Positions 47,145-56,965 of a DNA stretch of 64,000 nucleotides are shown here, piece by piece. Made by a program: the position numbers and the translations under genes. How positions within the stretch are numbered: the first letter of the stretch is position 1; the number at the start of each line of letters is the position of its first letter. This DNA is from Salibaculum griseiflavum (lineage in GTDB: Bacteria > Pseudomonadota > Alphaproteobacteria > Rhodobacterales > Rhodobacteraceae), in NCBI RefSeq assembly GCF_003129565.1, contig NZ_QETF01000009.1, forward strand, positions 1 to 64,000. The letters are read 5' to 3'. The notes beneath the pieces were generated by a model. That model saw only the letters and a program-made list of their open reading frames with translations. It made no database searches and was not told where the DNA came from.

Positions 47145-48451
47145 GATTGGTTGTCTCGAAGAAGGGGGTTCTCTCGGGCAAGAAATTCAAGCGCATGACA
47201 TTGCGATGAGTTGCCCCCCCCTGCGAGGAATGCCGAGACGGCCCCAACACCACCTACATTGAACACCACGTACTCATTCGAACCGTCTAGCCGAAGCGCA
47301 TTTTCCGGGCGCACCTCATCACCTTGCAAGACTATCGCGCTTGGGGCCCAATCAAAGGAATAACGGCTGGTGTCAGCGGTCCCTTGCAAGACGAGCGTTC
47401 CGGTCAATCGGAGCTTGGAATCGCTAGCGACCTCCCCGATCGCTGAAGCTCGGAATGCCACGTCGCATGAAGGGCACTCCATGCTCGCCAAGAATGATCC
47501 GGAAAAGTCAATCTTATGTCGGCCGGTCAATCGGAGTTGATCGACGAACAGTCCACTGAATGCCGCAGTGGTGTCTTCCACAACACCCGCGCGGTCAAGT
47601 ATGATCAGGGCTGCCAGAGAAACCGCCGGATCACGGTCTTCCTGCAGGAACCGTAGTGCAGCGATGACCCTGTCCGCGATCAGTCCTTCCGCCGTCAATT
47701 GTCCAATCGCCTTCATGGTGGCTTCGCTCGGCAGCGTCCGAAGTTCCGCCTCGGTATCGGTAGTGACAACGCACGTGTCCCTATCTGGACTGTAGCTCCC
47801 CAGGACACCCCATTCCGCACCGGGTGACTGGGCCAAAGCGCTTCCAAATGAAATCGTCTCGACCGTCCCCAACAACTGCTCGCGCAGTTCGCTCACCAAT
47901 GAAAGCGTCATGATCTCGTTTTGCATCGCGGCCTGTTCGGACTGCTCCGCCATCCGGGTCGTCTGGGCTTCCATGAGGCCACTTTGCGTATCCATCAGGG
48001 CCGTCTGTTGATCGAGTTTCCGGTTCTGCTCGAATAGCAGCACCGTCCCGGTAAACGCCCCGAAGGCCAGCAACAGCCCGAGTGCCGAGGCAACCACCCA
48101 GCGATAGAAATTCGACCAGACATACCAACCGGTCGCGGCCCTAGCCAATTTTTCCGCTTCCCGTTCGGACTCCTCGCGATCTCCACGGGACGCGGCCGAA
48201 ATGCCCTTCACCAAAGAGGACACGATTTCGTCCAGCGTCACCTCGCTCTGACCAATCAGCCTCTGGAGAAGCCAATCTCTCAGAAACAACAGGACGACCA
48301 TCACCAGCACCAGGACTGCGATCGCACCGAACATGAAAGCAGCGATGTTGCGGGCGAGTTCATCCGCCGCCCCCCAGATACCCAGGGCGACCGGCACGAT
48401 CATCAGAGCCGCGGCAAAGAACCCGATCCAGAAGGCGAAGTGCTTGACCAT
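47141..48451 (-). CDS. Orphan membrane protein with coiled coil, unknown function
   Basis: A 436-residue protein that I cannot assign. Two helices near the N-terminus (about 6-26 and 38-58) and a third (about 116-140) are followed by a Gln/Glu-rich coiled coil (about 141-195, repeated MDTQSGLMEAQTTRM-like units). A C-terminal region follows, with a pentapeptide-like stretch (KIDFSGSFLASMECPSCDVAF). This layout resembles membrane-anchored pentapeptide-repeat proteins, but the repeats are few. Base composition looks lower in GC than its neighbours. It interrupts the taurine locus. Confidence 0.7.
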   Translation of the reverse strand: MVKHFAFWIGFFAAALMIVPVALGIWGAADELARNIAAFMFGAIAVLVLVMVVLLFLRDWLLQRLIGQSEVTLDEIVSSLVKGISAASRGDREESEREAEKLARAATGWYVWSNFYRWVVASALGLLLAFGAFTGTVLLFEQNRKLDQQTALMDTQSGLMEAQTTRMAEQSEQAAMQNEIMTLSLVSELREQLLGTVETISFGSALAQSPGAEWGVLGSYSPDRDTCVVTTDTEAELRTLPSEATMKAIGQLTAEGLIADRVIAALRFLQEDRDPAVSLAALIILDRAGVVEDTTAAFSGLFVDQLRLTGRHKIDFSGSFLASMECPSCDVAFRASAIGEVASDSKLRLTGTLVLQGTADTSRYSFDWAPSAIVLQGDEVRPENALRLDGSNEYVVFNVGGVGAVSAFLAGGGNSSQCHALEFLARENPLLRDNQS

Positions 48452-48557
48452 GGCCCATTGAGACCCGAATTCCTCTGGCAGGCAAGCTTGGATAGCCGCG
48501 ATACCCCGAATGGCAGTCCAGATTGCATCGGGTTTAAGGCCAGCCTACGCTATCCGA

Positions 48558-50027
48558 ATGGCCATCCCGACCGAATCTTTCTTCCTGCAACCCGGCGCCG
48601 AGGGCACGCTGCAGATGCAGATCCGGCAGATGGTGGCCAATGGCATCCTGGAAGGGCGATTTCGGCCGGGCGAGAAGCTACCTTCCTCGCGCAAGCTGGC
48701 CGCCCATCTGGGCGTCAGCCGGATCACGGTGACACTGGCCTATACAGACCTTCTGGCCGACGACTATATCGCCGCGCGTGGCCGTTCGGGCTATTTCGTG
48801 TCCGACAATGCGCCCGAGCCGCCCTCGTTTCCCGCGCGCTCCCCGGATCGCACCACCGTGGACTGGTCCCGCGCCATCGGCCAGCGGTTCACCGGGCTGG
48901 ACATGCATACCAAGCCCGCCGATTGGGCCAGCTATCGCTATCCTTTCATCTATGGCCAGGCCGACCCGACCCTCTTCGACAGCGCCAATTGGCGGCTGTG
49001 CGGGCTGGAGGCGCTTGGGCGCAAGGATTTCGACGCACTCACAACAGACTATTTCGACAGCGACGATCCGCAGCTGATCGACTTCATCGCCCGCCAGACC
49101 CTGCCGCGCCGGGGTATCCTGGCCAAGCCGGACGAGATCCTGCTGACGCTGGGCGCCCAGAACGCCCTGTGGCTGACAGCGCAGGTTCTGCTGACGCAAC
49201 GCCGCAGCGCCGCCATCGAGGACCCATGCTACCCTGCCCTGCGCGGCATCCTGCAACAGTCGCGCTGCCACCTGCATGCCATCCCGGTCGATCGCGACGG
49301 GCTTCCCCCCGAGGCGCTGCCCCGGGATACCGACGTGGTCTTCACCACGCCAAGCCACCAATGCCCGACCTCTGCAACCATGCCCATGGCGCGGCGCCAC
49401 GCCTTGCTGGAACGGGCCGAGGCCGAGGATTTCCTGATCGTCGAGGACGATTACGAATTCGAGATGTCGTTCCTCAAGCCGCCCTCGCCCGCGCTGAAAT
49501 CGCTCGATCGCAATGGACGGGTCATCTACGTGGGCAGCTTTTCCAAGTCGCTCTTTCCGGGGCTTCGCCTTGGCTATCTTGTCGGCCCGGCACCCTTCAT
49601 CCGCGAGGCCCGCGCCCTGCGCGCAAGCGTGTTGCGCCACCCGCCGGGTCATATCCAGCGCACCACGACCTATTTCCTGTCGCGCGGCCACTACGACGCG
49701 CTGGTGCGCCGCATGGGCCGCGCCTATGAAGACCGCCGCCGCGTCATGGAACGGGCGCTGCACGATCACGGTCTGACCGTGGCCGGGTCTGGCAGTTTCG
49801 GCGGCTCGTCCTTCTGGATGCGCGCGCCCGAGGGCGTCGACACCGAGGTGCTGGCCCGCGACCTGGCGCGGGATAGCGTGCTCATCGAACCTGGCGCCCC
49901 CTTCTTTTCCGGGCCCGAGCCGCCGGGGAATTTCTATCGCCTGGCTTACAGTTCGATCCCGGCGCCGCGCATCACCGAAGGGATCAGTCTGCTGGCCAAG
50001 GCGCTGGCCTCGCGCCGTTGCGGCTGA
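48558..50027 (+). CDS. tauR: MocR-type transcriptional regulator TauR
   Basis: A 489-residue GntR-HTH plus aminotransferase-like regulator. The HTH is at about residues 12-78 (FRPGEKLPSSRKLAAHLGVSRITVTLAYTDL). A fold-type I PLP domain follows from about 120, with Lys330 in YVGSFSKSLFPGLRLGYL and YEFEM/DYEFE nearby. TauR activates taurine genes in related bacteria. Start 48558 is chosen for alignment with MocR N-termini. It lies upstream of xsc on the same strand. Confidence 0.92.
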   Translation: MAIPTESFFLQPGAEGTLQMQIRQMVANGILEGRFRPGEKLPSSRKLAAHLGVSRITVTLAYTDLLADDYIAARGRSGYFVSDNAPEPPSFPARSPDRTTVDWSRAIGQRFTGLDMHTKPADWASYRYPFIYGQADPTLFDSANWRLCGLEALGRKDFDALTTDYFDSDDPQLIDFIARQTLPRRGILAKPDEILLTLGAQNALWLTAQVLLTQRRSAAIEDPCYPALRGILQQSRCHLHAIPVDRDGLPPEALPRDTDVVFTTPSHQCPTSATMPMARRHALLERAEAEDFLIVEDDYEFEMSFLKPPSPALKSLDRNGRVIYVGSFSKSLFPGLRLGYLVGPAPFIREARALRASVLRHPPGHIQRTTTYFLSRGHYDALVRRMGRAYEDRRRVMERALHDHGLTVAGSGSFGGSSFWMRAPEGVDTEVLARDLARDSVLIEPGAPFFSGPEPPGNFYRLAYSSIPAPRITEGISLLAKALASRRCG

Positions 50028-50032
50028 GAGAG

Positions 50033-50065
50033 TTGGCCATAATCTGCATGACCGACTGGACCTAA
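50033..50065 (+). promoter_or_regulatory. Tandem TauR-type sites upstream of xsc
   Basis: TTGGCCATAA (50033-50042) and CTGGACCTAA (50056-50065) repeat at a 23-bp period, matching the pair before tpa in spacing and consensus (CTGGMCCTAA). They lie in the 104-base gap between tauR and xsc, 66 bases before the xsc start. Confidence 0.7.
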
Positions 50066-50131
50066 CTCCGACACCCCCGAAACCCTACCGTCCGACCGAC
50101 CGGAAGCGGGCCGCGAACAGGAGATCACGCA

Positions 50132-51910
50132 ATGAAAATGACCACCGAAGAAGCCTTCGTCAAAACCCTGCAAATGCATGGCATCGAACATGCCTTCGGT
50201 ATCATCGGCTCTGCTTTCATGCCGATCTCCGACATCTTTCCCAAGGCCGGGATCACCTTCTGGGACTGCGCGCATGAGGGTTCTGGCGGGATGATGGCCG
50301 ATGGCTACACCCGGGCCTCGGGCAAGATGTCGATGATGATCGCCCAGAACGGCCCGGGCATCACCAATTTCGTGACCGCCGTGAAAACCGCCTATTGGAA
50401 CCACACGCCGCTTCTGCTGGTCACACCGCAGGCCGCGAACAAGACGATTGGCCAGGGCGGGTTCCAGGAAGTCGAGCAGATGAAACTGTTCGAGGACATG
50501 GTCGCCTACCAGGAAGAGGTCCGTGACCCGTCGCGCACCGCCGAGGTCCTGAACCGGGTGATCCTGAACGCCCGCCGCGCCAGCGCCCCGGCGCAGATCA
50601 ACGTGCCCCGTGACTACTGGACCCAGGTCATCGACATCGACCTGCCCGCCATCGTGGATTTCGAACGCCCCGGCGGCGGGGACGAGGCGATCGCCCAGGC
50701 CGCCGACCTGCTGTCCAAGGCCGAATTCCCGGTGATCCTGAACGGCGCCGGCGTTGTTCTGGGTGGCGCGATTCCCGCCTCGATGGACCTGGCCGAGCGC
50801 CTGACCGCCCCGGTCTGCGTGGGCTACCAGCACAATGACGCCTTCCCCGGATCGCACCCGCTCTTTGCCGGGCCGCTGGGCTATAACGGGTCCAAGGCAG
50901 GGATGGAGCTGATCTCCAAGGCCGATGTCGTCCTGTGCCTTGGCACCCGGCTCAACCCGTTCTCGACCCTGCCGGGATATGGCATCGACTACTGGCCGAC
51001 GGATGCAAAGATCATCCAGGTGGACATCAACCCCGACCGGATCGGTCTGACCAAGAAGGTTTCGGTCGGTATCGTTGGCGATGCCAAGAAGGTGGCGACC
51101 GGTATCCTGCACCAATTGTCGGCCGATGCCGGTGACACGGGCCGCGAGGACCGCAAGGCGCTGATCGCCGAAACCAAGTCAAAATGGGCGCAACAGCTGT
51201 CCAGCATGGACCACGAGGATGACGACCCCGGCACGTCATGGAACGAACGCGCCCGCGCCGACAAGCCCGACTGGATGAGCCCCCGCATGGCCTGGCGCGC
51301 GATCCAGTCCGCGCTGCCGCGCGACGCGATCATCTCCTCCGACATCGGCAACAACTGCGCCATCGGCAACGCTTATCCGTCCTTCGACGCGCCGCGCAAA
51401 TATCTCGCCCCCGGCCTGTTCGGGCCCTGCGGCTATGGCCTGCCCGCCATCGTCGGGGCCAAGATCGGCTGCCCCGACGTGCCGGTTGTGGGCTTTGCCG
51501 GCGACGGCGCCTTCGGCATCGCGGTAACGGAGCTGACGGCGATCGGCCGGTCGGAATGGCCGCCCATCACCATGGTCGTCTTCCGCAACTATCAGTGGGG
51601 CGCGGAAAAGCGGAACTCGACACTCTGGTATAACGACAATTTCGTGGGCACCGAACTGGATACGCAGGTGTCCTATGCCGGCATCGCGAAGGCCTGCGGG
51701 CTTGAGGGCGTGCAGGCCAAGACGATGGACGAGTTGACCGCCGCGCTGGACAAGGCCGTGAAGGACCAGATGCAGCACGGCAAGACCACGCTGATCGAGG
51801 CGCTGATAAACCAGGAACTAGGCGAACCGTTCCGCCGCGACGCCATGAAGAAGCCGGTGGAAGTGGCGGGCATCGACCCGGCCGACATGAAACCGCAGCG
51901 GGTTGCCTGA
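50132..51910 (+). CDS. xsc: Sulfoacetaldehyde acetyltransferase
   Basis: A 592-residue thiamine-diphosphate enzyme. Activating Glu49 lies in CAHEGSGGMMADGYTR, and the ThDP motif GDGAFGIAVTELTAIG ends in FRNYQWGAEKRNS, typical of Xsc. It converts sulfoacetaldehyde plus phosphate into acetyl phosphate and sulfite. GGAGA lies before ATG. Pta and AckA genes for the acetyl phosphate and soeABC for the sulfite follow downstream. Confidence 0.96.
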   Translation: MKMTTEEAFVKTLQMHGIEHAFGIIGSAFMPISDIFPKAGITFWDCAHEGSGGMMADGYTRASGKMSMMIAQNGPGITNFVTAVKTAYWNHTPLLLVTPQAANKTIGQGGFQEVEQMKLFEDMVAYQEEVRDPSRTAEVLNRVILNARRASAPAQINVPRDYWTQVIDIDLPAIVDFERPGGGDEAIAQAADLLSKAEFPVILNGAGVVLGGAIPASMDLAERLTAPVCVGYQHNDAFPGSHPLFAGPLGYNGSKAGMELISKADVVLCLGTRLNPFSTLPGYGIDYWPTDAKIIQVDINPDRIGLTKKVSVGIVGDAKKVATGILHQLSADAGDTGREDRKALIAETKSKWAQQLSSMDHEDDDPGTSWNERARADKPDWMSPRMAWRAIQSALPRDAIISSDIGNNCAIGNAYPSFDAPRKYLAPGLFGPCGYGLPAIVGAKIGCPDVPVVGFAGDGAFGIAVTELTAIGRSEWPPITMVVFRNYQWGAEKRNSTLWYNDNFVGTELDTQVSYAGIAKACGLEGVQAKTMDELTAALDKAVKDQMQHGKTTLIEALINQELGEPFRRDAMKKPVEVAGIDPADMKPQRVA

Positions 51911-52039
51911 TTTCCGGGCGACCTATCGTGCTCGACTGGTCCCTGCACGCATCATGCGGCACGGAGCATTGGCCTTGTCATCGTCACGTGGTGTGATCGG
52001 TTCAATACGGTGCCGATCACTTCACGCAGAGGACATGTC

Positions 52040-52975
52040 ATGACCGATCCCTATCCATTCCTGTCCCGGGTCAAACCGCACGCGCCCGCGCGATTGCTGG
52101 ACCAGGCCCGCAGCCTGCCGCGCCCCCGCGTGGCGCTAGTCAATGCGGGCGCGGCCCAGCCCCTTGCCGGGATCCGAGAGGCTGCCGAGGCGGGTCTGGC
52201 CGAGCCGATCCTGATCGGCGACCGCCCCAAGATCGAGGCCGCGGCCGAGGAAATCGGCTATGACATCGGCGGGTTGCGCTTGATCCACGCCCCCCACGCC
52301 GCCGCCAGCGACAAGGCCGCCGAACTGGCCCGCGCGGGCGAGGCCGACGCGATCATGAAGGGCCAGGTTCATACCTCGACCTTCCTCAAGGGGCTGCTGC
52401 CCTCTTCGGCGGGCCTGCGTGAAAAGGGCAGCCGCTGCGGGCATGTGTTCCACATCACCGCACCGGACAGCGACAGGCCGCTCCTGCTGACCGATGCGGC
52501 GCTGAACGTCGACCCGAGCGTTGAAACGCGGCAGGCCTGCCTGTCGCTGGCCGTGCGGCTGTCGGAACTCCTGGGCGTTGCACGCCCCCGCGCCGCCCTT
52601 CTGGCGCCGACCGAAGACCCGATCCCATCCGTTCAGAACACGATGGAAAGCGCGGCCATCGCCACCTGGGCCAAGGACCACCTGCCCGATGCGGATGTAG
52701 CCGGGCCAATCGCCATGGACCTGATCCTGTCCAAGGAGGCCGCGCGGATCAAAGGCTATGACAGCCCCGTGGCAGGCGATGCCGATATCGTCGTGACGCC
52801 CAACATCACCACCGGCAACGCCATCTTCAAGCTGATGGTGCTGGGCATGGGGTGCTGCGCGGGCGGGCTGGTCATGGGGGCCAAGGTGCCGATCCTGCTG
52901 ACCTCGCGCAGCCAGGCCGCGCCGGCGCGGCTGGCCTCGGCGGCGCTTGGCATGATCGTGGCGGGGGCAGGCTGA
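52040..52975 (+). CDS. pta: Phosphate acetyltransferase (short form)
   Basis: A 311-residue Pta/Ptb-family enzyme without the long N-terminal domain of E. coli Pta. Catalytic-core blocks are ADAIMKGQVHTSTFLKG, LLLTDAALNVDPS, and a C-terminal GDADIVVTPNITTGNAIFK. It moves acetyl from acetyl phosphate (made by Xsc) to CoA. ATG 52040 follows AGAGGA. Its stop overlaps the ackA start (TGATG). Acyl-chain preference cannot be excluded. Confidence 0.9.
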   Translation: MTDPYPFLSRVKPHAPARLLDQARSLPRPRVALVNAGAAQPLAGIREAAEAGLAEPILIGDRPKIEAAAEEIGYDIGGLRLIHAPHAAASDKAAELARAGEADAIMKGQVHTSTFLKGLLPSSAGLREKGSRCGHVFHITAPDSDRPLLLTDAALNVDPSVETRQACLSLAVRLSELLGVARPRAALLAPTEDPIPSVQNTMESAAIATWAKDHLPDADVAGPIAMDLILSKEAARIKGYDSPVAGDADIVVTPNITTGNAIFKLMVLGMGCCAGGLVMGAKVPILLTSRSQAAPARLASAALGMIVAGAG

Positions 52976-54039
52976 TGCTGCTCGTGCTCAATACCGGGTC
53001 GTCCTCGATCAAGTTGGCCCTGTTCCGGCCTGACCTTGAACAGGTTTTGGAAGGTCAGGTTGCCGGGATCGGCGGGCAGGCCCGGCTGACCCTCGGCGAT
53101 GCTGAGAAACACCTGACTGCCGCCAGCCATGCCGAGGGGATCGCGGCCATTCTCGACGCGCTGGAGGAACACGGCATCGCCGCCGCCGACATCACCGCCG
53201 CCGCCCACCGCGTCGTGCATGGCGGCACGGCGCTGACTGCCCCGACCCGGCTGGACGAGGCGGCCATCGCGGCGATCGAGGCCAATGTGCCGCTGGCCCC
53301 CCTGCACAACCCACCGGCGCTTGCCGGAATCCGCGCCGTCACCGAGGCCCTGCCTCACCTGCCGCAATATGCCAGTTTCGACACAGCCTTTCACGCGGTT
53401 CAGCCCGAATTGGCCACCACCTATGCCATCCCAGAAAGCTGGCGCGCCAAGGGGCTGCGCCGTTACGGGTTTCATGGCCTGTCCTATGCGGGGATGGTAA
53501 CGCAATTTGGCGATGCCCTGCCGCGCCGCCTTCTGGCCCTGCACCTGGGCGCGGGCGTCAGCCTCTGCGCGATCCGCGACGGGCGGTCGGTTGCGACCTC
53601 GATGGGCTATTCGCCGCTGTCCGGGCCGACCATGGCGACCCGGTCCGGCGATATCGACGGTATGGCCGTGCTGCGCATGGCCGAGGACATCGGCATCGAG
53701 GCGACCGGTCGCGTATTGAACAAGGAGAGCGGCCTGATCGCGCTTGGCGGCACGTCCGACATGCGCCGCCTGCTGGCCGCTGACTCCGATGCGGCGCGCT
53801 TTGCCGTCGATCATTTCATCTGGTCGGTCACCCATCAGGCCGGCGCGCTGATCGCAGACATGGGCGGAGTCGACGCGGTCGCCTTCACAGGGGGGATCGG
53901 CGAGAATTCGGAAGATATTCGCCAACGGATCATGGACCGGCTGGCCTGGCTCGGCCCTCTGCCTGTTCATGTCATCCCGGCCGAGGAAGAACGCCAGATC
54001 GCCCGCGATGCGGTGGCCCTGATCGGAAAGGAGGGCTGA
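52975..54039 (+). CDS. ackA: Acetate kinase (acetate/propionate kinase family)
   Basis: A 354-residue sugar-kinase-fold enzyme, shorter than the typical 390-400. Motifs: LVLNTGSSSIKLALF, AAHRVVHGG, FDTAFHAV, RYGFHGLSY, HLGAGVSLCAI and FTGGIGENS. It interconverts acetyl phosphate/ADP and acetate/ATP. Coupling to pta and xsc gives the cell a choice between acetyl-CoA and ATP plus acetate from taurine. Start chosen at 52975, overlapping the pta stop. Confidence 0.92.
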   Translation: MLLVLNTGSSSIKLALFRPDLEQVLEGQVAGIGGQARLTLGDAEKHLTAASHAEGIAAILDALEEHGIAAADITAAAHRVVHGGTALTAPTRLDEAAIAAIEANVPLAPLHNPPALAGIRAVTEALPHLPQYASFDTAFHAVQPELATTYAIPESWRAKGLRRYGFHGLSYAGMVTQFGDALPRRLLALHLGAGVSLCAIRDGRSVATSMGYSPLSGPTMATRSGDIDGMAVLRMAEDIGIEATGRVLNKESGLIALGGTSDMRRLLAADSDAARFAVDHFIWSVTHQAGALIADMGGVDAVAFTGGIGENSEDIRQRIMDRLAWLGPLPVHVIPAEEERQIARDAVALIGKEG

Positions 54040-54105
54040 AATCGCATGGCTTCCCTTTCATATCGGGCATTGCCGGCGGGGCTGCGACCTCTGGCAATCC
54101 GGACA

Positions 54106-54123
54106 TATTGATATAGTATTGAT
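54106..54123 (+). repeat. Short direct repeat upstream of soeA
   Basis: TATTGAT occurs at 54106-54112 and 54117-54123, an 11-bp period that puts both copies on the same DNA face, 20 bases before soeA. It may be a regulator site or simply part of an AT-rich promoter. Confidence 0.3.
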
Positions 54124-54142
54124 GCAGGGAGGACTCTGACGG

Positions 54143-56965
54143 ATGGCCAAGGACCAACCGCATCTGGATACGTCGCCGCACGTGTCCGACGAGGTGCGCA
54201 AAACCACCTGCTACATGTGCGCCTGCCGCTGCGGGATCAACGTGCACATGAAGGACGGAAAGGTCGCCTATATCGAGGGCAACCGCGACCACCCCGTGAA
54301 CCGGGGCGTGCTCTGCGCCAAGGGCAGCGCCGGGATCATGCAGGTCAACGCACCCTCGCGGCTGCGCGCGCCCTTGAAACGGGTCGGACCGCGCGGCTCT
54401 GGCGAGTTTGAGGAAATCAGCTGGGACGAGGCGCTGGAGATCGCCACCGGCTGGCTCAAGCCGCTGCGCGAGACAGCCCCCGAAAAGCTCGCCTTCTTCA
54501 CCGGCCGCGACCAGTCGCAAAGTTTCACAGGCCTTTGGGCACAATCCTTCGGCACGCCGAATTACGCGGCCCATGGCGGCTTTTGTTCGGTCAACATGGC
54601 GGCGGCGGGCATCTACACGATGGGCGGGGCCTTCTGGGAATTCGGTCAGCCCGACTGGGAGCATACCAAGCTGTTCCTGCTTTTCGGCGTGGCCGAAGAC
54701 CATGACAGCAACCCGATCAAGATGGGCATCGGCAAGATCAAGGAACGCGGAGCGCGAATGATCGGGATCAACCCGATCCGGTCAGGATATAATGCCGTGG
54801 CGGATGACTGGTTCGGGATCACGCCGGGCACCGACGGCCTGTTGATCATGGCGCTGATCCACGAGCTGATGAAGGCTGGCAAGGTGGACCTCGACTATCT
54901 TGCACAATTCACCAATGCGGCCTGCCTGATCGACAGCGATCCGAAATCCGACAGCCACGGTTTGTTGCTCAAGGACAGCGATGGCCAGCCGCAAGTCATA
55001 GACCGCCGGACTGGGCACCTCGCGCCATGGAACGGGCAAGGTGTGCAGCCGGACCTGTCGGGCAGCTATCGCCATGCCGGGATCACCCACCGGCCCGTTT
55101 TTCATGCCATGGCCGAGCGGTTTCTCGATCCGCAATGGGCGCCCGAGCAGGCCACCGAAAAGACCGGCATCAGCGCCGAGCGCATCCGCGCCCTTGCGGC
55201 CGAACTGGCCCGCGTGGCCTTTGACGAGGCCATCGAGCTGGACCGGGAATGGACCGATTTCCGCGGCGTGACCCATCCCAGGATGATCGGGCGGCCGGTT
55301 TCAATGCACGCCATGCGCGGCATCTCGGCCCATTCCAACGGGTTCCAGACCGCGCGTGCCCTGCATACGCTGCAAATCCTTTTGGGCGCGGTGGAAACCC
55401 CGGGCGGCATGCGCTTCAAACCGCCCTATCCCAAACCGCATACCGCGCATCCGAAACCGCATTGCAGGGTCACGCCCGGCGCGGCACTGGACGGCCCGCA
55501 TCTGGGCTATCCGCAAGGCCCCGAGGACCTGTGCCTGAACGAAGCCGGCGGCCCGGCCCGCATCGACAAGGCGTTTTCCTGGGAAAACCCGCTATCGGCC
55601 CACGGCATGATGCATATGGTCATCTCCAACGCGCATGCCGGTGATCCCTACAGGATCGACACGCTGTTCCTCTACATGGCGAACATGTCGTGGAACTCGT
55701 CGATGAACACCCGCCAGACCATGCAGATGCTGACGGATACCGACGAGAACGGCGATTACGTCATCCCGCGCATCATCTATTCCGACGCCTATAGCTCGGA
55801 AATGGTGGCCTATGCGGACCTTGTGTTGCCCGACACCACCTACCTGGAGCGGCACGATTGCATTTCATTGCTGGATCGTCCGATCTGCGAGGCCGACGCC
55901 GTGGCCGATGCGATCCGCTGGCCGGTGGTAAAGCCGGACCGCGACGTGCGCGCCTTCCAATCCGTGCTGTGCGACCTTGGCGCGCGGCTGGACCTGCCCG
56001 GTTTCGTGGCCGAGGACGGCAGCCAGAAATACGCAGATTATGCCGACTACATCACCAACCATATCCGCCGCCCCGGGATCGGACCTCTGGCGGGTTGGCG
56101 CATGGGCGATAGCGGCCTGCAACATGGTCGAGGCGAGCCCAACGCAGGCCAGTTGGACAGCTATATCAGGAATGGCGGCTTCTGGATGGAGCATGTCCCC
56201 GAGGGGGCGTCCTATTACAAACCCTTCAACGCGGCCTATCAGGATTGGGCGGTCGAGATGGGCTTCTACGATAGCCCGCAGCCCTATATCTTTTCGCTCT
56301 ATTCCGAACCGCTGCGGCGTATGCAGATGGCCGCCGAGGGCAAGGGGGCGCACCAGCCGCCCGAACACCTGCGGGATCGCCTGAAGACCCATATGGACCC
56401 GTTGCCGTTCTGGTCGGAACCGTTCGGCGACGCTGCCGCAAAAGAATACCCGGTCCATGCGCTGACCCAGAGACCAATGGCAATGTACCATTCCTGGGGC
56501 ACGCAAAATGCCTGGCTACGTCAAATTCACGGACAAAATCCGCTCTATCTGCCGACGAGAATCTGGCAGGCGCACGGCTTTGAAGAGGGTGATTGGGCGG
56601 TCGTCAGCTCACCCACCGGATCGATCACGGTGCCTGTCGCCCATATGGCCGCACTGAACGAAAATACCGTCTGGACATGGAACGCCATCGGCAAGCGCAA
56701 AGGGGCATGGGCGCTGGACCCCGACGCGCCAGAGGCGACAAAGGGCTTTCTGCTCAATCACCTGATCCACGAATTGCTGCCCGAAAAGGGCGACGGCCAG
56801 CGCTGGTCCAATTCCGACCCGGTGACGGGCCAGGCCGCGTGGTTCGACCTGCGGGTGAAGATCGAGAAGGCCCCGGCGCCGAAAGAGGCGCAGCCGGCCT
56901 TTGGCCCGATCAAATCGCCGGTCCCGCAAGCCCCTGAAACGCTTGACTGGAAGGTGGGACAATGA
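54143..56965 (+). CDS. soeA: Sulfite dehydrogenase (quinone), molybdopterin subunit SoeA
   Basis: A 940-residue complex iron-sulfur molybdoenzyme. The N-terminal [4Fe-4S] cysteines are Cys23, 26, 30 and 58 (CYMCACRC...LCAKG); Mo/MGD-binding regions follow, and the C-terminal dinucleotide domain includes FEEGDWAVVSSPTGSI. No Tat signal is present, as expected for cytoplasmic-facing SoeABC. GGGAGG precedes ATG. Placement behind xsc-pta-ackA, whose pathway releases sulfite, supports SoeA over formate or polysulfide reductases of the same family. Confidence 0.85.
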   Translation: MAKDQPHLDTSPHVSDEVRKTTCYMCACRCGINVHMKDGKVAYIEGNRDHPVNRGVLCAKGSAGIMQVNAPSRLRAPLKRVGPRGSGEFEEISWDEALEIATGWLKPLRETAPEKLAFFTGRDQSQSFTGLWAQSFGTPNYAAHGGFCSVNMAAAGIYTMGGAFWEFGQPDWEHTKLFLLFGVAEDHDSNPIKMGIGKIKERGARMIGINPIRSGYNAVADDWFGITPGTDGLLIMALIHELMKAGKVDLDYLAQFTNAACLIDSDPKSDSHGLLLKDSDGQPQVIDRRTGHLAPWNGQGVQPDLSGSYRHAGITHRPVFHAMAERFLDPQWAPEQATEKTGISAERIRALAAELARVAFDEAIELDREWTDFRGVTHPRMIGRPVSMHAMRGISAHSNGFQTARALHTLQILLGAVETPGGMRFKPPYPKPHTAHPKPHCRVTPGAALDGPHLGYPQGPEDLCLNEAGGPARIDKAFSWENPLSAHGMMHMVISNAHAGDPYRIDTLFLYMANMSWNSSMNTRQTMQMLTDTDENGDYVIPRIIYSDAYSSEMVAYADLVLPDTTYLERHDCISLLDRPICEADAVADAIRWPVVKPDRDVRAFQSVLCDLGARLDLPGFVAEDGSQKYADYADYITNHIRRPGIGPLAGWRMGDSGLQHGRGEPNAGQLDSYIRNGGFWMEHVPEGASYYKPFNAAYQDWAVEMGFYDSPQPYIFSLYSEPLRRMQMAAEGKGAHQPPEHLRDRLKTHMDPLPFWSEPFGDAAAKEYPVHALTQRPMAMYHSWGTQNAWLRQIHGQNPLYLPTRIWQAHGFEEGDWAVVSSPTGSITVPVAHMAALNENTVWTWNAIGKRKGAWALDPDAPEATKGFLLNHLIHELLPEKGDGQRWSNSDPVTGQAAWFDLRVKIEKAPAPKEAQPAFGPIKSPVPQAPETLDWKVGQ

